Below the pieces are notes generated by a model. It searched no databases and was not told the origin of the DNA. It worked only from the letters and a program-made list of their open reading frames with translations. 64,000 nucleotides of DNA from Dryocosmus kuriphilus (lineage: Eukaryota; Arthropoda; Insecta; Hymenoptera; Cynipidae): positions 96,425,583-96,489,582 of the forward strand of contig CM076193.1 in NCBI GenBank assembly GCA_038277395.1. The letters are read 5' to 3'. Below are positions 44,810 to 55,663 of this stretch, in pieces (within the stretch, counting starts at the first letter, position 1; each line of letters starts with the position of its first letter). A program made the position numbers and the translations under genes.

Positions 44810-46150
44810 CTAAAGGAGCGTAGGATGTAATCTCAGAAGCCACAACCACAATCACTAACACCTTCAACAGCACCAAACACAACTGTTTGGCCTCGAAAAA
44901 AATTAATTGAGAAAAATGCACAAATAAGTATAAAATTATTCCCTCTTATTACAGGATTTCTTTAGAATTGTTTAAGCTAAGTTTAAACGTAACTCTAAAG
45001 ACATCCGCTCTGTTTTGAATCAAGAGGAAAACTGGAAGAGTGTTTTTTCGGAAGTCCTATCGTTTAACGACTTTGAAAATTGAAACTGCAGTTAAAAGGT
45101 GTGGTGCCAGCGAAGGCACGTCAGGCCGGAGTGGCTAATGACCCAAAATGTTCTTAGCATTTTTTCCTTTTTATCATGGGGTAGTAGATTTTAGATACGT
45201 TGTCCACATCAGTTCTCTAATTGACTGCATTCTTATTACCAGCAATGTGACACATTTCAAGTACCAGGCGTTTACGACGATAGAATTCATTTGTCCAAAT
45301 TTTGGCGTTTTTAAAATCGAAAGGATATTTCTTCTCTATTTTATGTTTAGAAAGCGCGGTCTATTTGTTCGGTTCATTATTTATGTCTTTTGTATACTCC
45401 TTCACCCTAACACCTAAAGGACGTTTCGTTTGACCGATATATACTACTTTACAATTTTGGCCTTTGCACCAAATACCGTAAACAATATTAAGGTTGTCCA
45501 ATCGATTTAGTTTATCTTTGGTGGGTTTCAAGATAGTTGTAAGATCTCTCTTATTTTAAAGCACCGCAGTTGTATCATAAATTCGCAAAATCCTCACGAT
45601 CCGTTCCAACAATCCTTCTACGTAAGGAAAGCTAATGACAGATCTAGTTTCAACACTTTAAACATCAGCGGTCCCTTGTTTTTTCTGTAACAAAATATTT
45701 AATCTGCAATTTATATTTTCTCTAACAAATTATTGCAGGTAAAAGTTATCAATCAGTGTGTCTTCCACCAGTTGCAAATTATTCTCATGAAATTGTTTAT
45801 TGAACAGTAACAGCGCTCTATCTACCATATTATAAATCACACTTTATACATTCTCATCAGAGTAGGTATTAAATTCATGTAAAATTTGACTTTCGCAGAT
45901 TTCATGAAATCTCCAGTTTTCCTCTTGATTCAAAACAGAGCGGATGTCTTTAGAGTTACGTTGAAACTTAGCTTAAACAATTCTAAAGAAATCCTGTAAT
46001 AAGGGGCAATAATCTTATACTTATTTATGCATTGTTCTCAATTAACTTTTCTCCAAACCAAACAATTATGATTGGTGCTGTTGAAGGGGTTAGTGATTGT
46101 GCTTATTTATGGCTTCTGGGATTACATCCTACACTCCTCCTTCAGCGGAA
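44810..46150. repeat. Inverted repeat pair enclosing a Penelope-like fragment
   Basis: The left arm (44810-45040) and right arm (45910-46150) are inverted copies sharing CAGAGCGGATGTCTTTAGAG and TGTAGGATGTAATC-type blocks. The enclosed 870 bp is Penelope-like coding sequence on minus. Penelope elements often show inverted or direct terminal copies (family knowledge), so these arms may be the element's own pLTR-like parts. Confidence 0.65.
45360..45900 (-). pseudogene. Penelope-like element: RT thumb and GIY-YIG nuclease, truncated
   Basis: Minus strand: VIYNMVDRALLLFNKQFHEN and LIDNFYLQ correspond to the region after the Penelope RT core, then SFPYVEGLLERIVRILR, and then VYGIWCKGQNCKVVYIGQTK, the GIY-YIG endonuclease signature with the following Arg in GVRVKEY. 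There are in-frame stops near 45840, 45733, 45662 and 45556. The RT catalytic YADD region is absent, so this is a truncated relic. Confidence 0.72.
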
Positions 46151-46214
46151 CAGATAGCAAACGTCTGTCAAACTTACATTTTTTTAAATTTTTAATTTAA
46201 TTTTGTTTACCTTA

Positions 46215-46623
46215 TGTGACGTGCGCCGAAGAAAGGGGGCTTACTCTAAAAAAATCGAAATCGAGGTTTTTTCACCTTTCGATAGTTTTTAAGTTTCTCT
46301 TTTTAATGAAACCATCGAAAAAATTTCCGAGCGTTATTATTGCTAATAAATGAGTTTTTAGGTGCCCGAGAAATCGGGCTTTCACTCGAAATCTCGTGAA
46401 ACACCTCCCACTACTCACCACTACATCTCCGCGTCTCATCTATACCCCGTCCGCGGGGTAGCGGTGTCACTATATGCGTGAGAATGTAGCGGTAAGTGGA
46501 GAGGGAAGATTTCGTGAGTCTTTCCTCTCTCCTAAAAGTCACGTCTATCGGGTCGAATTCGACCGCTCGCCCTGAAAAATCTCACTTTTTATAGTAAGCC
46601 CCCTTTCTTCGGCGCACGTCACA
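46215..46623. mobile_element. 409 bp MITE with near-perfect ends
   Basis: The terminal repeat starting TGTGACGTGCGCCGAAGAAA matches its partner ending at 46623 over about 32 bp without mismatch. TA flanks both sides (46213-46214, 46624-46625). The interior is non-coding and includes a CCCGTCCGCGGGG hairpin. The intact ends suggest recent mobility; superfamily uncertain (a TA target fits several). Confidence 0.85.
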
Positions 46624-47230
46624 TATACTGGTGAAATATATACAGGGTGATCCACAACTCATCATCCGCCTTGTATATGGGGCATTATTTCTCAACTGCC
46701 CCAACATTTTATGTCACGTGTTTCGATTGCCTTCATATTTTTAATGTACGGACTTTTATTACCATCCTATTCCAAACTACAGGGAATGGAAATTTCACCC
46801 ATAACGTCCGTACCAGTATCTTCAAATGGCAATAAGTTCCTTTCTAGAAATGCGAATTGAATTTTATATGGGTGATTTTTTTTTATTATTTTTCCATTTT
46901 CAGAAAGAAATTACTGAATTAAATGTTTATTTAACTTTTTCTAACATTCGGGCACTTTTCATTTTTTTTAAACTAATATCAAAAGAAAGCTTAACTTTTT
47001 TACAACAAAATCCTATAAAGACAAAATGGGATGGCTGATAGTATTGGAGATATGGTTCTCGATTGAAGCAAACCTCTTGTCTGCGCGCTGGCATGGGACA
47101 TGAGCTGGTGCATTTGGGTGTGACGCTGTACCCGTATGATAGAAAAAGTTATAAAAAATGGATATAATAGAATTGATATACGCCTTCAGCGCAAAAATTC
47201 AGAAGTGATATGCGAACTCAGTTTAACATG

Positions 47231-47498
47231 GTACATGATACACGTCACATGGCTTCCCTCTTTTCACCCCGAAGAATGACCTGAGTGGTAGCGATGAGGT
47301 AGTAAGGTGATGAGTTGACTGCATGTAACTCATCACCGAATCCGTGGTTGGCGCAGTGGTTAGCGCATCGGGCTTTCGAGCCGGCAGCCAAGGGTCCGAT
47401 TACCCGGGCCGGAGTCAATTTTTACTGACGCTCACTCGCTACACCTTCAACACTCAACAGCCACTATTCCTCTTCCCTTCCCGAATATAGAATTCCCG
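47231..47498 (+). repeat. tRNA-derived SINE, copy 1
   Basis: Begins CACGTCACATGGCTTCCCTC. A tRNA-like part at 47341-47413 has a good A box (TGGCGCAGTGGTTAGCGCAT) and a B-box-like GGTCCGATTACC. It is followed by GAGTCAATTTTTACTGAC and ends near TATAGAATTCCCGCT. Confidence 0.7.
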
Positions 47499-47775
47499 CT
47501 ATATTTGGCGCCCAAACGAAAATTGCCCACACAATATCCTGAATCCTCTTCCAAGATACCGGGTGGTGTTTTGGGATTTACCACACCGGGTGAGGAAGGC
47601 TTCTACTGAATCGGTGAAAGATCTGATAGTTAGGAGTCGGCATCTAAGGACTCTACTGTGTCGGTCTTGGGTTTCCGCCACAGCAGCTATGTTAATGCCC
47701 AGCCGACAAAAAGATACCTGCACCTTCACTTGGAGTATTGGGGACGTCTCGAAATAGGGGAGAGGGTGTAAAGTG

Positions 47776-48034
47776 GTACACGTCACATAGTTCCCCCCTT
47801 TCCACACCGAAGACTGACTTGAGTGGTAACGGTGAGGCAGTAAGTTGATGAGTTGACTGTATGTAAATCAGAGACTCCGTGGTTGACGCAGTGGTTAGCG
47901 CATCGGGCTTTCGAACCGACGGCCAAGGTTTCGATTCCCCGGGCCGGAGTCAATTTTTACTGACCCTCACTCGCTACACCTTAAACACTCGATAGTCACT
48001 CTTCCTCTTCCCTTTCCCAGTATAGCATTCCTGC
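47776..48034 (+). repeat. tRNA-derived SINE, copy 2
   Basis: Same layout as copy 1, 545 bp downstream, with tRNA-like part at 47876-47950. The B box (GTTTCGATTCCC) is closer to consensus. Both copies are on plus. Confidence 0.7.
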
Positions 48035-48859
48035 TGTACAGTAATTGGTTGAGCGTAACTGCGACAAGTTGACACTGCATGTTTCAAAGGATCAACTCGA
48101 CATTAAAAACTCTTCAAATGCTGCATTTCGCCTCTCGGTTCGCGACGACTTTGCACAAACAATGGCCCAGGCACAAACGACGCTGACTCATCGCTAATGA
48201 CGTCTCACTGATTGGCACCAACGCGACTACACGACAAGTATCTGTTACCAACTTTCAGACTTTTACGGACTTAGAATATTTTCTACAACAGACTTTTACG
48301 GACTTAAAATATTTTCGACATCAGACTTTTACGGACTTAGGATATTTTCGACCAAGGAGATTCTGCAAATCTCATCTTTTAGAATCGCGAATGAACTGAT
48401 CACTCATTCGCGATTCATGGAAAGGTGAGGGGCAAAGGACGAATGCATTTTTTTATCTCTTCTTTCTTTTTTTCTCTTATCTCTCTCTTTCTTCTCGGAT
48501 TACGAGCGGGGATCTTGTTTCTTTCTTTTCTTTCTTCTTTATCTGATGTTTTCTTCTCCGTTTTTTGTTTCTAGAACTGTCGTTGCTTTTCACGATTTAA
48601 CTTCAAAATTAATTTCACTAACTAATATTTTACTGCTTTTAAGATCAATTCCGTATCGACTGTGACTTAGTATCGTTTTTTCCAAATTAAAGCATTCTTA
48701 AATTTCTCGCTTTTATATTCCTTTCTACCTTGTGTTTAATTAGGACTTCGCCTCGAAAATAATACCGTTATATATTATTACACCTACGTTTACGAGTTGC
48801 GACGTACCTCTAGACAAATACGTATAATATACCTACTCTTACAAGTTGCTACATATTTT
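48035..48859. other. Interval with no gene recognised
   Basis: Contains three short direct repeats of CAGACTTTTACGGACTTA near 48258-48345 and a CT-rich stretch at 48455-48560. Confidence 0.45.
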
Positions 48860-48953
48860 GGGGTCGTCCATATATTACGTAACGCAATTTTCTGACGATC
48901 CCCCCCCCCCCCCCCCTGCCTCTAAAAGCGTTACGTAATATATGGACGACCCC
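48860..48953. repeat. 94 bp hairpin MITE with poly-C loop
   Basis: GGGGTCGTCCATATATTACG at the left is mirrored exactly at the right. The loop contains about 17 C. This type of GGTCGTCCATA..TTACGT palindrome is common in arthropod genomes (general knowledge). Confidence 0.8.
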
Positions 48954-49589
48954 TTTATTACCTACTCATAACTGGAGTACTTTTTTCTTTACTATCATTA
49001 TAACTCCCTAAATCTCTTGCGAATTCTCGTCGAGATAAAAGTAATGTCATAAGAATTAATCTGTAGAGTAGAGGAGTGCGACAGCAGAGCAGGCAGTTAG
49101 CAGAAACGGCTCGGATCAAATGATGCGATTGGCCTGCTCTCGCCATAAACTCTAGAGTGGGAATCTCGCCGCCGTGTCGACGCGTGAATGGGAGGCATTT
49201 CGGGCATAGCACATTAATACGGGCCGCTTTTCGAAATTCGGGACTCGATCGACAGCCAGCATCAGAGGTGCAACAGACAATATCTGATCCCCACCTACCG
49301 ACTGTCGACCGGACAACCTGGCGGCTAGCTGGTTCGCTACTACCTGGAGGCTCTCTCCACTCAACCGCTAAAAAGAAACAAAGGATGGGACTCTAAAATA
49401 ATTGGAAACATCTTATTCCGGATACCTCTTCCCATACGAACAATCTGTCGTTTTCAGGATAAATTCTTGCTCATAATAATTATTCCTGTATATTTTTTGC
49501 TGGTTATTTATTTTTTTTTCTTTTGTTGTATTTGTGTTGAACGTGCCTCGCTGGGGATTTTCCCCACGTCGAGTGCCAAGTCGGGGTTC
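48954..49589. other. Unassigned, moderately GC-rich
   Basis: Short open frames on both strands, none with a recognised domain. Confidence 0.35.
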
Positions 49590-50035
49590 TACCTCGCACC
49601 GTTAAAAGAGCCATGAGGTACATCTCTGGCTACCTACGTGTCTGAGTGGTTCGCTCACTATCGCTGATGCTCCCCCCTCCCGGGTGATGGGGGGGGGGGG
49701 GGGTGCATTTCAGCTGGTAGCGCAAACGCCTCTAGGAAATTAATTTTTTCACCCTTGAACGAGCCACAAGGTACCTCTCTGGGTACCTAAGTGGCCTGAG
49801 TGTTTCGCTCACTACTGTTGATGCCCCACCCCCCGGTGGCGCGTTTCAATTTGTGGCGTGAACGCCTCTAGGAAATAAATTTTTTCACCCTTGAACGAGC
49901 CGCGAGGTGCCTCTCTCGCCACCTACGTGTCCTGAGTGCTTCGTTCACTACTGTTGATGCCCGGACACCACGTCTCCCGGAGAGGACGCATTTCAGTTTG
50001 TAGCAGGAAGCCTCTAGGAGGAGCCCCCCCCCCCC
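49590..50035. repeat. Three-copy GC-rich tandem repeat, unit about 145 bp
   Basis: Each unit contains GAGCCRYRAGGTRC, ACCTACGTGTC, TTCGCTCACTACTGTTGATG, a GC-rich variable stretch, and CGCCTCTAGGAAATAAATTT followed by TTCACCCTTGAACGAGCC. The variable stretch includes poly-G in unit 1, and the array ends in poly-C at 50024-50041. Confidence 0.8.
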
Positions 50036-50041
50036 CCCCCC

Positions 50042-50808
50042 ACTCGACACGAGCGTCAGCAGCACTAGGGACAGCAGATTAGGAAGTTGGTAACCCGGAT
50101 GGGGTTAAACCCATGACAGCGCCGAGGCCGAGCCCGCTTTTTTGGAAACACAAAGGCTCCGAGCCATTGGACACTACTCGGGCGCAACCATCGCGAGTGC
50201 ACGGCCAACATCTAGAGAAATCACAGAGAAGGAAAAGCCCCGCGATCACGAAGGCGGCTTAAGGCGCTCGACCGCCCCCTCGCTCGCGGCGTTCGCCCAC
50301 GGAAGAAGACCACGTACCGCTATTATCTTCGGCCACAACCCGCCACCCTTTCCGCCAGTGAGCTTTGGAGGTACGCAAGATACGCTAAGGAACACCTCGA
50401 ACGATAATTCGCCCCGCTCCTACCGACGGTTTTCCGCCTCTTTTTGAAGTACCCTACGAACTCCTGGTATGAGAAACTTCGTACAGGTCAGCTTCCTGCT
50501 CCCTTGAAAGTCTACCGTCCCCGTTATGGTTCGAGCGGTGGAAGGGAATAAGGATTTCTGGACGACGAGGATTTTCTAACAACTAGCACTCATCAACGCG
50601 GCGATGGATGGACTGAATTCAACTGTGGAGAGCTTTAACCCAAGGAGAATGCCGCAGGATCTTCACACCAACGACCGCCCAGAAGTTCGTTCCCTGGGAA
50701 GGCCTTGGACGAATTCCTGGCCAAAAACCGGAAAAATCCATCATCCACCCTCTTTCCCGCTTACATCCCATACCGTCCAACCCCTACCAACAACTCCGCT
50801 TAAACAAC
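50042..50808. other. GC-rich unassigned interval
   Basis: The GC content is higher than anywhere else in the window. Open frames of about 95-100 codons on plus are Pro/Arg-rich and lack domains. It may be the 5' part of an unknown repeat; nothing certain. Confidence 0.35.

Positions 50809-50849
<41 letters not shown>
50809..50849. repeat. Poly-C tract
   Basis: About 41 uninterrupted C followed by nine A, directly upstream of the histone-type stem-loop. Confidence 0.9.
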
Positions 50850-50851
<2 letters not shown>

Positions 50852-50861
50852 AAAAAAACTC

Positions 50862-50877
50862 GGCCCTTTTCAGGGCC
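50862..50877 (+). promoter_or_regulatory. Orphan histone-mRNA-type 3' stem-loop
   Basis: GGCCCTTTTCAGGGCC has a 6 bp stem with loop TTTC and is followed by ACCAAA, which fits the metazoan replication-dependent histone 3' stem-loop (GGYYCTTTTCAGRRCC then ACCA). An A/G-rich GATGAAAAAA lies about 20 nt downstream, where a U7-pairing element would be. No histone coding sequence lies upstream, where instead a poly-C tract stands. Confidence 0.65.
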
Positions 50878-51219
50878 ACCAAATATTTTAAACGATGAAA
50901 AAACTCAGTTACCAAATAATAGATCCCAAGAAATGCAGTTTTATCAGAATGAAAGGGCGTAAAAAATCCTTTCGAAAGCACCCATAGAAAATTCAAATCA
51001 CATTTCCAGAAAGGGACTTATTGTTATTTGAAAATACCGGTATGGACGTTATGGGTGAAAATTTCACCCCCTGTAGTTTGGAAAGGGGTGCTAACAAAAG
51101 TCTGTAAATTGGGGGGTATACTACCATCAAGTAGGTACACAAATTCTGAAAATATGAAAGACAATCGAAATACGTGACTTAAAGTGTTGGGGCAATTGAG
51201 AAATAATGCTCCATATATA

Positions 51220-53600
51220 GATTCCTTGTAAAAAATCAAGCAAAAAATTCCCTTACTAGAAAGTTGTATCATCAATAATAGTTTTTAAATTATTGGACAT
51301 GAAAAATTACCAAAAAGCATTCACTATTTCTCGCGCCCATGATACATTGTGCGCAAACTATGAAGCAGGATTTACTTCAAGACAGTGAAAAGTTTGTTAT
51401 TAGTCAGACAAGAGAAAAACTGTCAGTGCCGTATGAAGTTTGCAAAACACATCGCCAAGCTTTGTTCTTGAGTTTGAAAATTCAAATTTCAAACATACAC
51501 GACAAAATCGTGAAAGGTGTCTTAAGCACATTTTCGAGCAAGAAAATTATTTCTGATGGTCTTAAGTGGGAAATCAACTTTTAATCAACTTTAAAAAAAA
51601 TTTAAGTTCACAGAGGGACAAAAGTCCTAAAAAGTTCCACTCTTTTAATTTTTACAAGTCCTATTCAATTTTTAGGATAAAAGTACTAGGAAAGTTCGAT
51701 TTTATTAATTTTTTAAATGTTTACAAGTGCCAATCGGATTATTGTACCAAAAAAGTTCCAAATACGTTCGATTTGAGCAGGAATTTTGTAGGACAGAAGT
51801 CCTAAAAAACATCCTATTTTTTTATTTTTACAAGTCTGATTTCATTTTTCGCACGAAAGTACTAAAAAGTTCCATTTTACTTATTTTTTTTTAATTATTG
51901 CAAGTGATAGTGGGATTTTTATATCAAAAACAGTTCCAAATACATCCAATTTGAGCAGGAATTTTTTACGGTGATAGACCTAAAAAATTACCGATTTTTT
52001 TTAAAAATATATAAATCATATTGCATTTTTGGGACATAACGACTAGGAAAGTTCGATTTCATTTTTTTTCTTTTAATTTTTACAATTGCTAATGGCATTT
52101 TTTTACCGTAAAAGTTCCAAATAGTCCGAGTTCAGCAAAAAATTTAAAACAATGGTCAGGTACATTAGTGGGACTTTATCTGGTATCCCAATGGGATCTG
52201 AATGGAACTGTTTTCTTACTCGGGTCCCGAAAGTAAAAAAAAATCTTTTATCGGTTTAAGTAATTTCATTCAAGTTCAAAATTTTTTGGATATTTTTCTC
52301 TTTTTCCTCAAAACTTTGGGTCAGATAGAATTTAATGACACTTCGTTCCTAACATAGATTAGACGTTTAAAAACCTTTGAAGAAGAAAACCGAACGTTGC
52401 GAACGGAAGTAATAACGAGTCATCTTGAAATGATTACATTTTTATAAAGCTTACTGGTTTTTAACTCCATTCTCCTTTATAAGCTTTATCCTGAAACATA
52501 AAGAAGTACGAAAAACCTTGAAACTTAAGACTTCGTCAAGATTTCAAGATTATGAAGTTTTTTTTTTTTACTAATAATTAAAAAATGTTTAAATAGTAGA
52601 AAAAAGCCACTACTAACTTACGACTATCAGAAAAAAGATACTCTTTAAATCTGAATTAGTTAAAAATGAATCATTCAAAAGCTAAAAGTCACTCACTCAT
52701 TAAATTAGTTATTATTTAAGTAATTTTTAGTCAAGTTTAAATAATTGTTAGTTAAATAACATAACAGACAGATTTTTGACTTATTGAATTAGAGACATTT
52801 AACTAAAACACAATTAGTTTAATTTTACTGGCAATAAGTTAAATAACAATTAATTGAAACCAAGACTGGCTGTTTGCTTCTGAATGATTGATTTTTAACT
52901 AATTCAGCTTTGAAGAGCATCTTTAAAGGGAGCGTATCTGATCGTGCTGATCGACGCAGTGAATCATTTTGTTTAAAACAAAAGATTTTATTATTTTTTT
53001 TTTTGCCTAATCATTTTAAAATCTTTGAAGCCTAGAAGAAAGCTCGGTTACAACTCAAAAAATCAGAGATAAATTCCTCGATCAAAAATCTTTCAAGATA
53101 CTTTTAAAGGAAGCTACTTTGATAAATAGACTGAAATCAGTCAGAAATTGCCCCCAAACTTCTGACTTTATGAAATTTTTATTTTTCCATAATAATTTAG
53201 ATATTTTTTGTTTAGAAAGAGACCTGTTTCCTACTTAAAACCGTCCAAAATAATTTTCTCTATTGAAAATGTGCTTAAGACACCTTTCAGGATTTTGCCG
53301 TGTATGTTTGAAATTTGAATTTTCAAAATCAAAATAAAGAACAAATGATGGCGATATGTTTTGCAAACTTCATTCTGCATGGACAGCTTGTCTCTTGTCT
53401 CACTAATAACAAACTTTACAACTGTTTTGAAGTAAATCCTGGTTCAGAGTTTGCGTACAATGTATCATGGGAGAGAGAAATAGTGGACGCTTATTGGTTA
53501 TTTTTCATGTCCAAAAGTTTAAAAACTATTGATCATACATTTTGCAATGGGCCTTTTTTGCTTGATTTTGTACAAGGAATCTATATACATATACATGGCG
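51220..53600. repeat. Large palindromic structure
   Basis: The outer arms (51220-51590 and 53205-53600) are inverted copies, for example AGATTCCTTGTAMAAAATCA, CATGATACATTGTRCGCAAAC and GTCTTAAGCACATTTTC with their mirrors. Near the centre, TTTAAATCTGAATTAGTTAA at 52646 is mirrored at about 52897-52925. Arms show about 15-25 percent visible mismatch. Confidence 0.65.
51605..52140. repeat. Three-copy tandem repeat, unit about 180 bp
   Basis: Each unit reads roughly AAAGTYCTAAAAARTTCC, then AAAGTACTAGGAAAGTTCGATTT, then GTTCCAAATACRTYCGATTTGA and GCAGGAATTT. It lies inside the left arm of the large palindrome. Confidence 0.7.
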
Positions 53601-53644
53601 GATGATGAGTTTTGGATCACCCTGTATATATGTAATTATATATT

Positions 53645-54290
53645 TTGTTAGAGCCTAATAGCCAAAAAAGTAATCTTCTTTGAACATTGAAAACTTGGGA
53701 CAATTAAAAAACGGTATCTTTCCATAAACGAGTAAAGATGTCAGGAAGCAATCTATATTTTTAATCACACTTTTCACGATTAAAACAAAAAACTATTTGT
53801 TTTATCAAGAAATAGTCTGAAATAAATTGGTAGATCTTTTTAAGGTGAACAACTTTGCTTCTTAACATTTTTTTTCGCATCTCACATAGTTTCGCCGATA
53901 AATTGAATTCTTGATTTTTAATAAAATTTTTCACAATTAAAATAAAAACTATGCATCTTATCAAAAAATAGTCTTAAACAAATTTATAGACCTTCTTCAG
54001 TTGATTTTTTTATTTTTTGACAAGCATTTTCCATGGATGAAACCAGAAGTTTGTTTAAAAAGGCTGGTGAACGAACTAGACCTTTCTTTTTGGTCCCTAA
54101 AAACGTGTACCAAAGCGCAATCCAATCCGATCAGTCTTTGAAAAGTTATCCAGTATTCAGACAACAACAACAATAACAACAACAACGATGACAGAGATTT
54201 AATGAAATCCGCGAAAGTCAGTTTTTACATAAAACCAATACCTTATTGATATGAGAATGTAGAAACTAAAAAATTCTTGAAGACAAACAT
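53645..54290 (+). repeat. Dispersed repeat with (GAC/AAC)n tract, copy 2
   Basis: Same order of blocks as 30271-31015: GATTAAAACAAAAAACTATT units, GAACGAACTAGACCTTTC, GTACCAAAGCGCAATCCAAT, GAAAAGTTATC, an ACAACAACAACAA tract, and GAAATCCGCGAAAGTCAG. The two copies are diverged by visible substitutions and gaps. Confidence 0.65.
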
Positions 54291-54866
54291 TATGTTAAAA
54301 AAAGATGTAATTCATTACAATCTACGTATAAATTTTTTTCCGTAAATATAAACAAAATTGAAAACAAATTTACATCTAAAACGATTTTTGAGAAAAATGT
54401 AATAACAAAACTTTTTATTCTTACCTGATTGGGCACTAAACTTAATCAATAATGGAGGACATCATTTGGATCTACAATCCCTTCAAATTTCATGACACTA
54501 CCTCAACTTATTTTTCAGTTATCATAAAAAAAACGCAATATTCACACATGCATACACAAACGCGCACTGACATTTTTGACAAACATCATTTTCAGTACCG
54601 GAGGACGAATTATGTCAAAATAAGTAAAAAAATTAAGTTCGAAAACTTTCATCCTTACAAAGCATCCTCCATAAGAAAGCAATATAATGATTTTTAATCA
54701 TTTTTATTTTAGAGACTCTACAAAAATAAACTTTTCACAGCAATGCTGCACACGTAACAATAGGATTTCAATTGTTTTTGAATTCTTGTGTGATCTGTTT
54801 TGATGCGCAGAGTTTCATTCTGTAGAGTTTATTTGCATTTGCAACATTTACTTTGTGTAGAGTTTA
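54291..54866. other. AT-rich flank of the Harbinger element
   Basis: An 81-codon frame at 54452-54697 has no recognised motif. Nothing else seen. Confidence 0.4.
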
Positions 54867-55218
54867 AAGGCCTGAGCAGAATGAAACAGCGAACGGGAAC
54901 CGGGAACGGGAATGTTTTCTGTTCTCTTTTATTACGCTGTGTGTTGTCTCTTTCTAAAAGTCGCGAACGCAAAACGGCGGCGAACGGGAAGGTGAAGGCA
55001 AAAATATTAACGCACAATGAGACCGGTAACGGGAACGAAGAAATTGAGGTTAGGAGTAAACAACTTTTCTATTCCTCACTTTTGCTTCTGGAAGTGTAAA
55101 GGCATGATTTTGAGGGGGGAAAAAAATAGATTTTGGCTGTTAAGTAATAGATTTTAATTTTACAATGTTTCACTTTCTCTTAGTACTTGTTACTGCCCTT
55201 TCTTCTTGACTCTTTACT

Positions 55219-55490
55219 CTGTAAGAAAGTTTAATGTAATTTCCCCACATTCAAATTGGGCTCGAACTCGAATTTAACCCACGTTCAACTTTGTAAAAAT
55301 ACAGTGCTTGAAGTTGAAATTTTACATTTTGTATTATGTAAATCACTAAAACTTATTCATAATACATAGCCCAAAATGTAAAATTGCTACCTCGATCACA
55401 GCATTTTTAGAAAGTTTATTGAACATGGGTTAAACTCGAGTTCGAGCCCACTTTGAATGTGGAGAGATTATATTAAAGTTTTTACCGTGT
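55219..55490. repeat. Foldback element within the Harbinger 5' region
   Basis: CCCACATTCAAATTGGGCTCGAACTCGA at about 55243 is mirrored near 55425-55470; inner arms pair ACATTTTGTATTATG with CATAATACATAGCCCAAAATGT around a short loop. It lies upstream of the transposase start and does not touch coding sequence. Confidence 0.75.
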
Positions 55491-55663
55491 ACGTTTGACT
55501 ATGAAAGCTATTTATTCATTATGTTTGAGATAAGACACAACATAATTAAAAATTCAGAACTGCTTATTTTGTATTGGAATTTAAACAAATAGTGTTTGTA
55601 AAATGAAATCCTGAAAGAGTTTTTTTTATTTCAGGATGAGTTCATTTCATAAGATCACGCGCG

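Larger units (their letters stand above)
46643..53624. mobile_element. 7 kb region bounded by CAGGGTGATCCA inverted ends
   Basis: CAGGGTGATCCACAACTCAT at 46643 and the mirrored CAGGGTGATCCAAAACTCAT ending 53624 share about 30 bp, flanked by TATA-type sequence. A segment after the left end (46665-46850) is present inverted at 51010-51225. It is not clear whether this is one large element or ends of two related copies with other DNA between. No transposase is readable. Confidence 0.55.

Noticed and set aside
49157..49396. Frames on both strands in the GC-richer block
   Set aside because: No recognisable domain, no splice support, and mutually overlapping antisense frames.
50604..50891. Proline-rich protein of 95 codons
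   Set aside because: The proline run is the poly-C tract, and the rest has no known domain or splice support.
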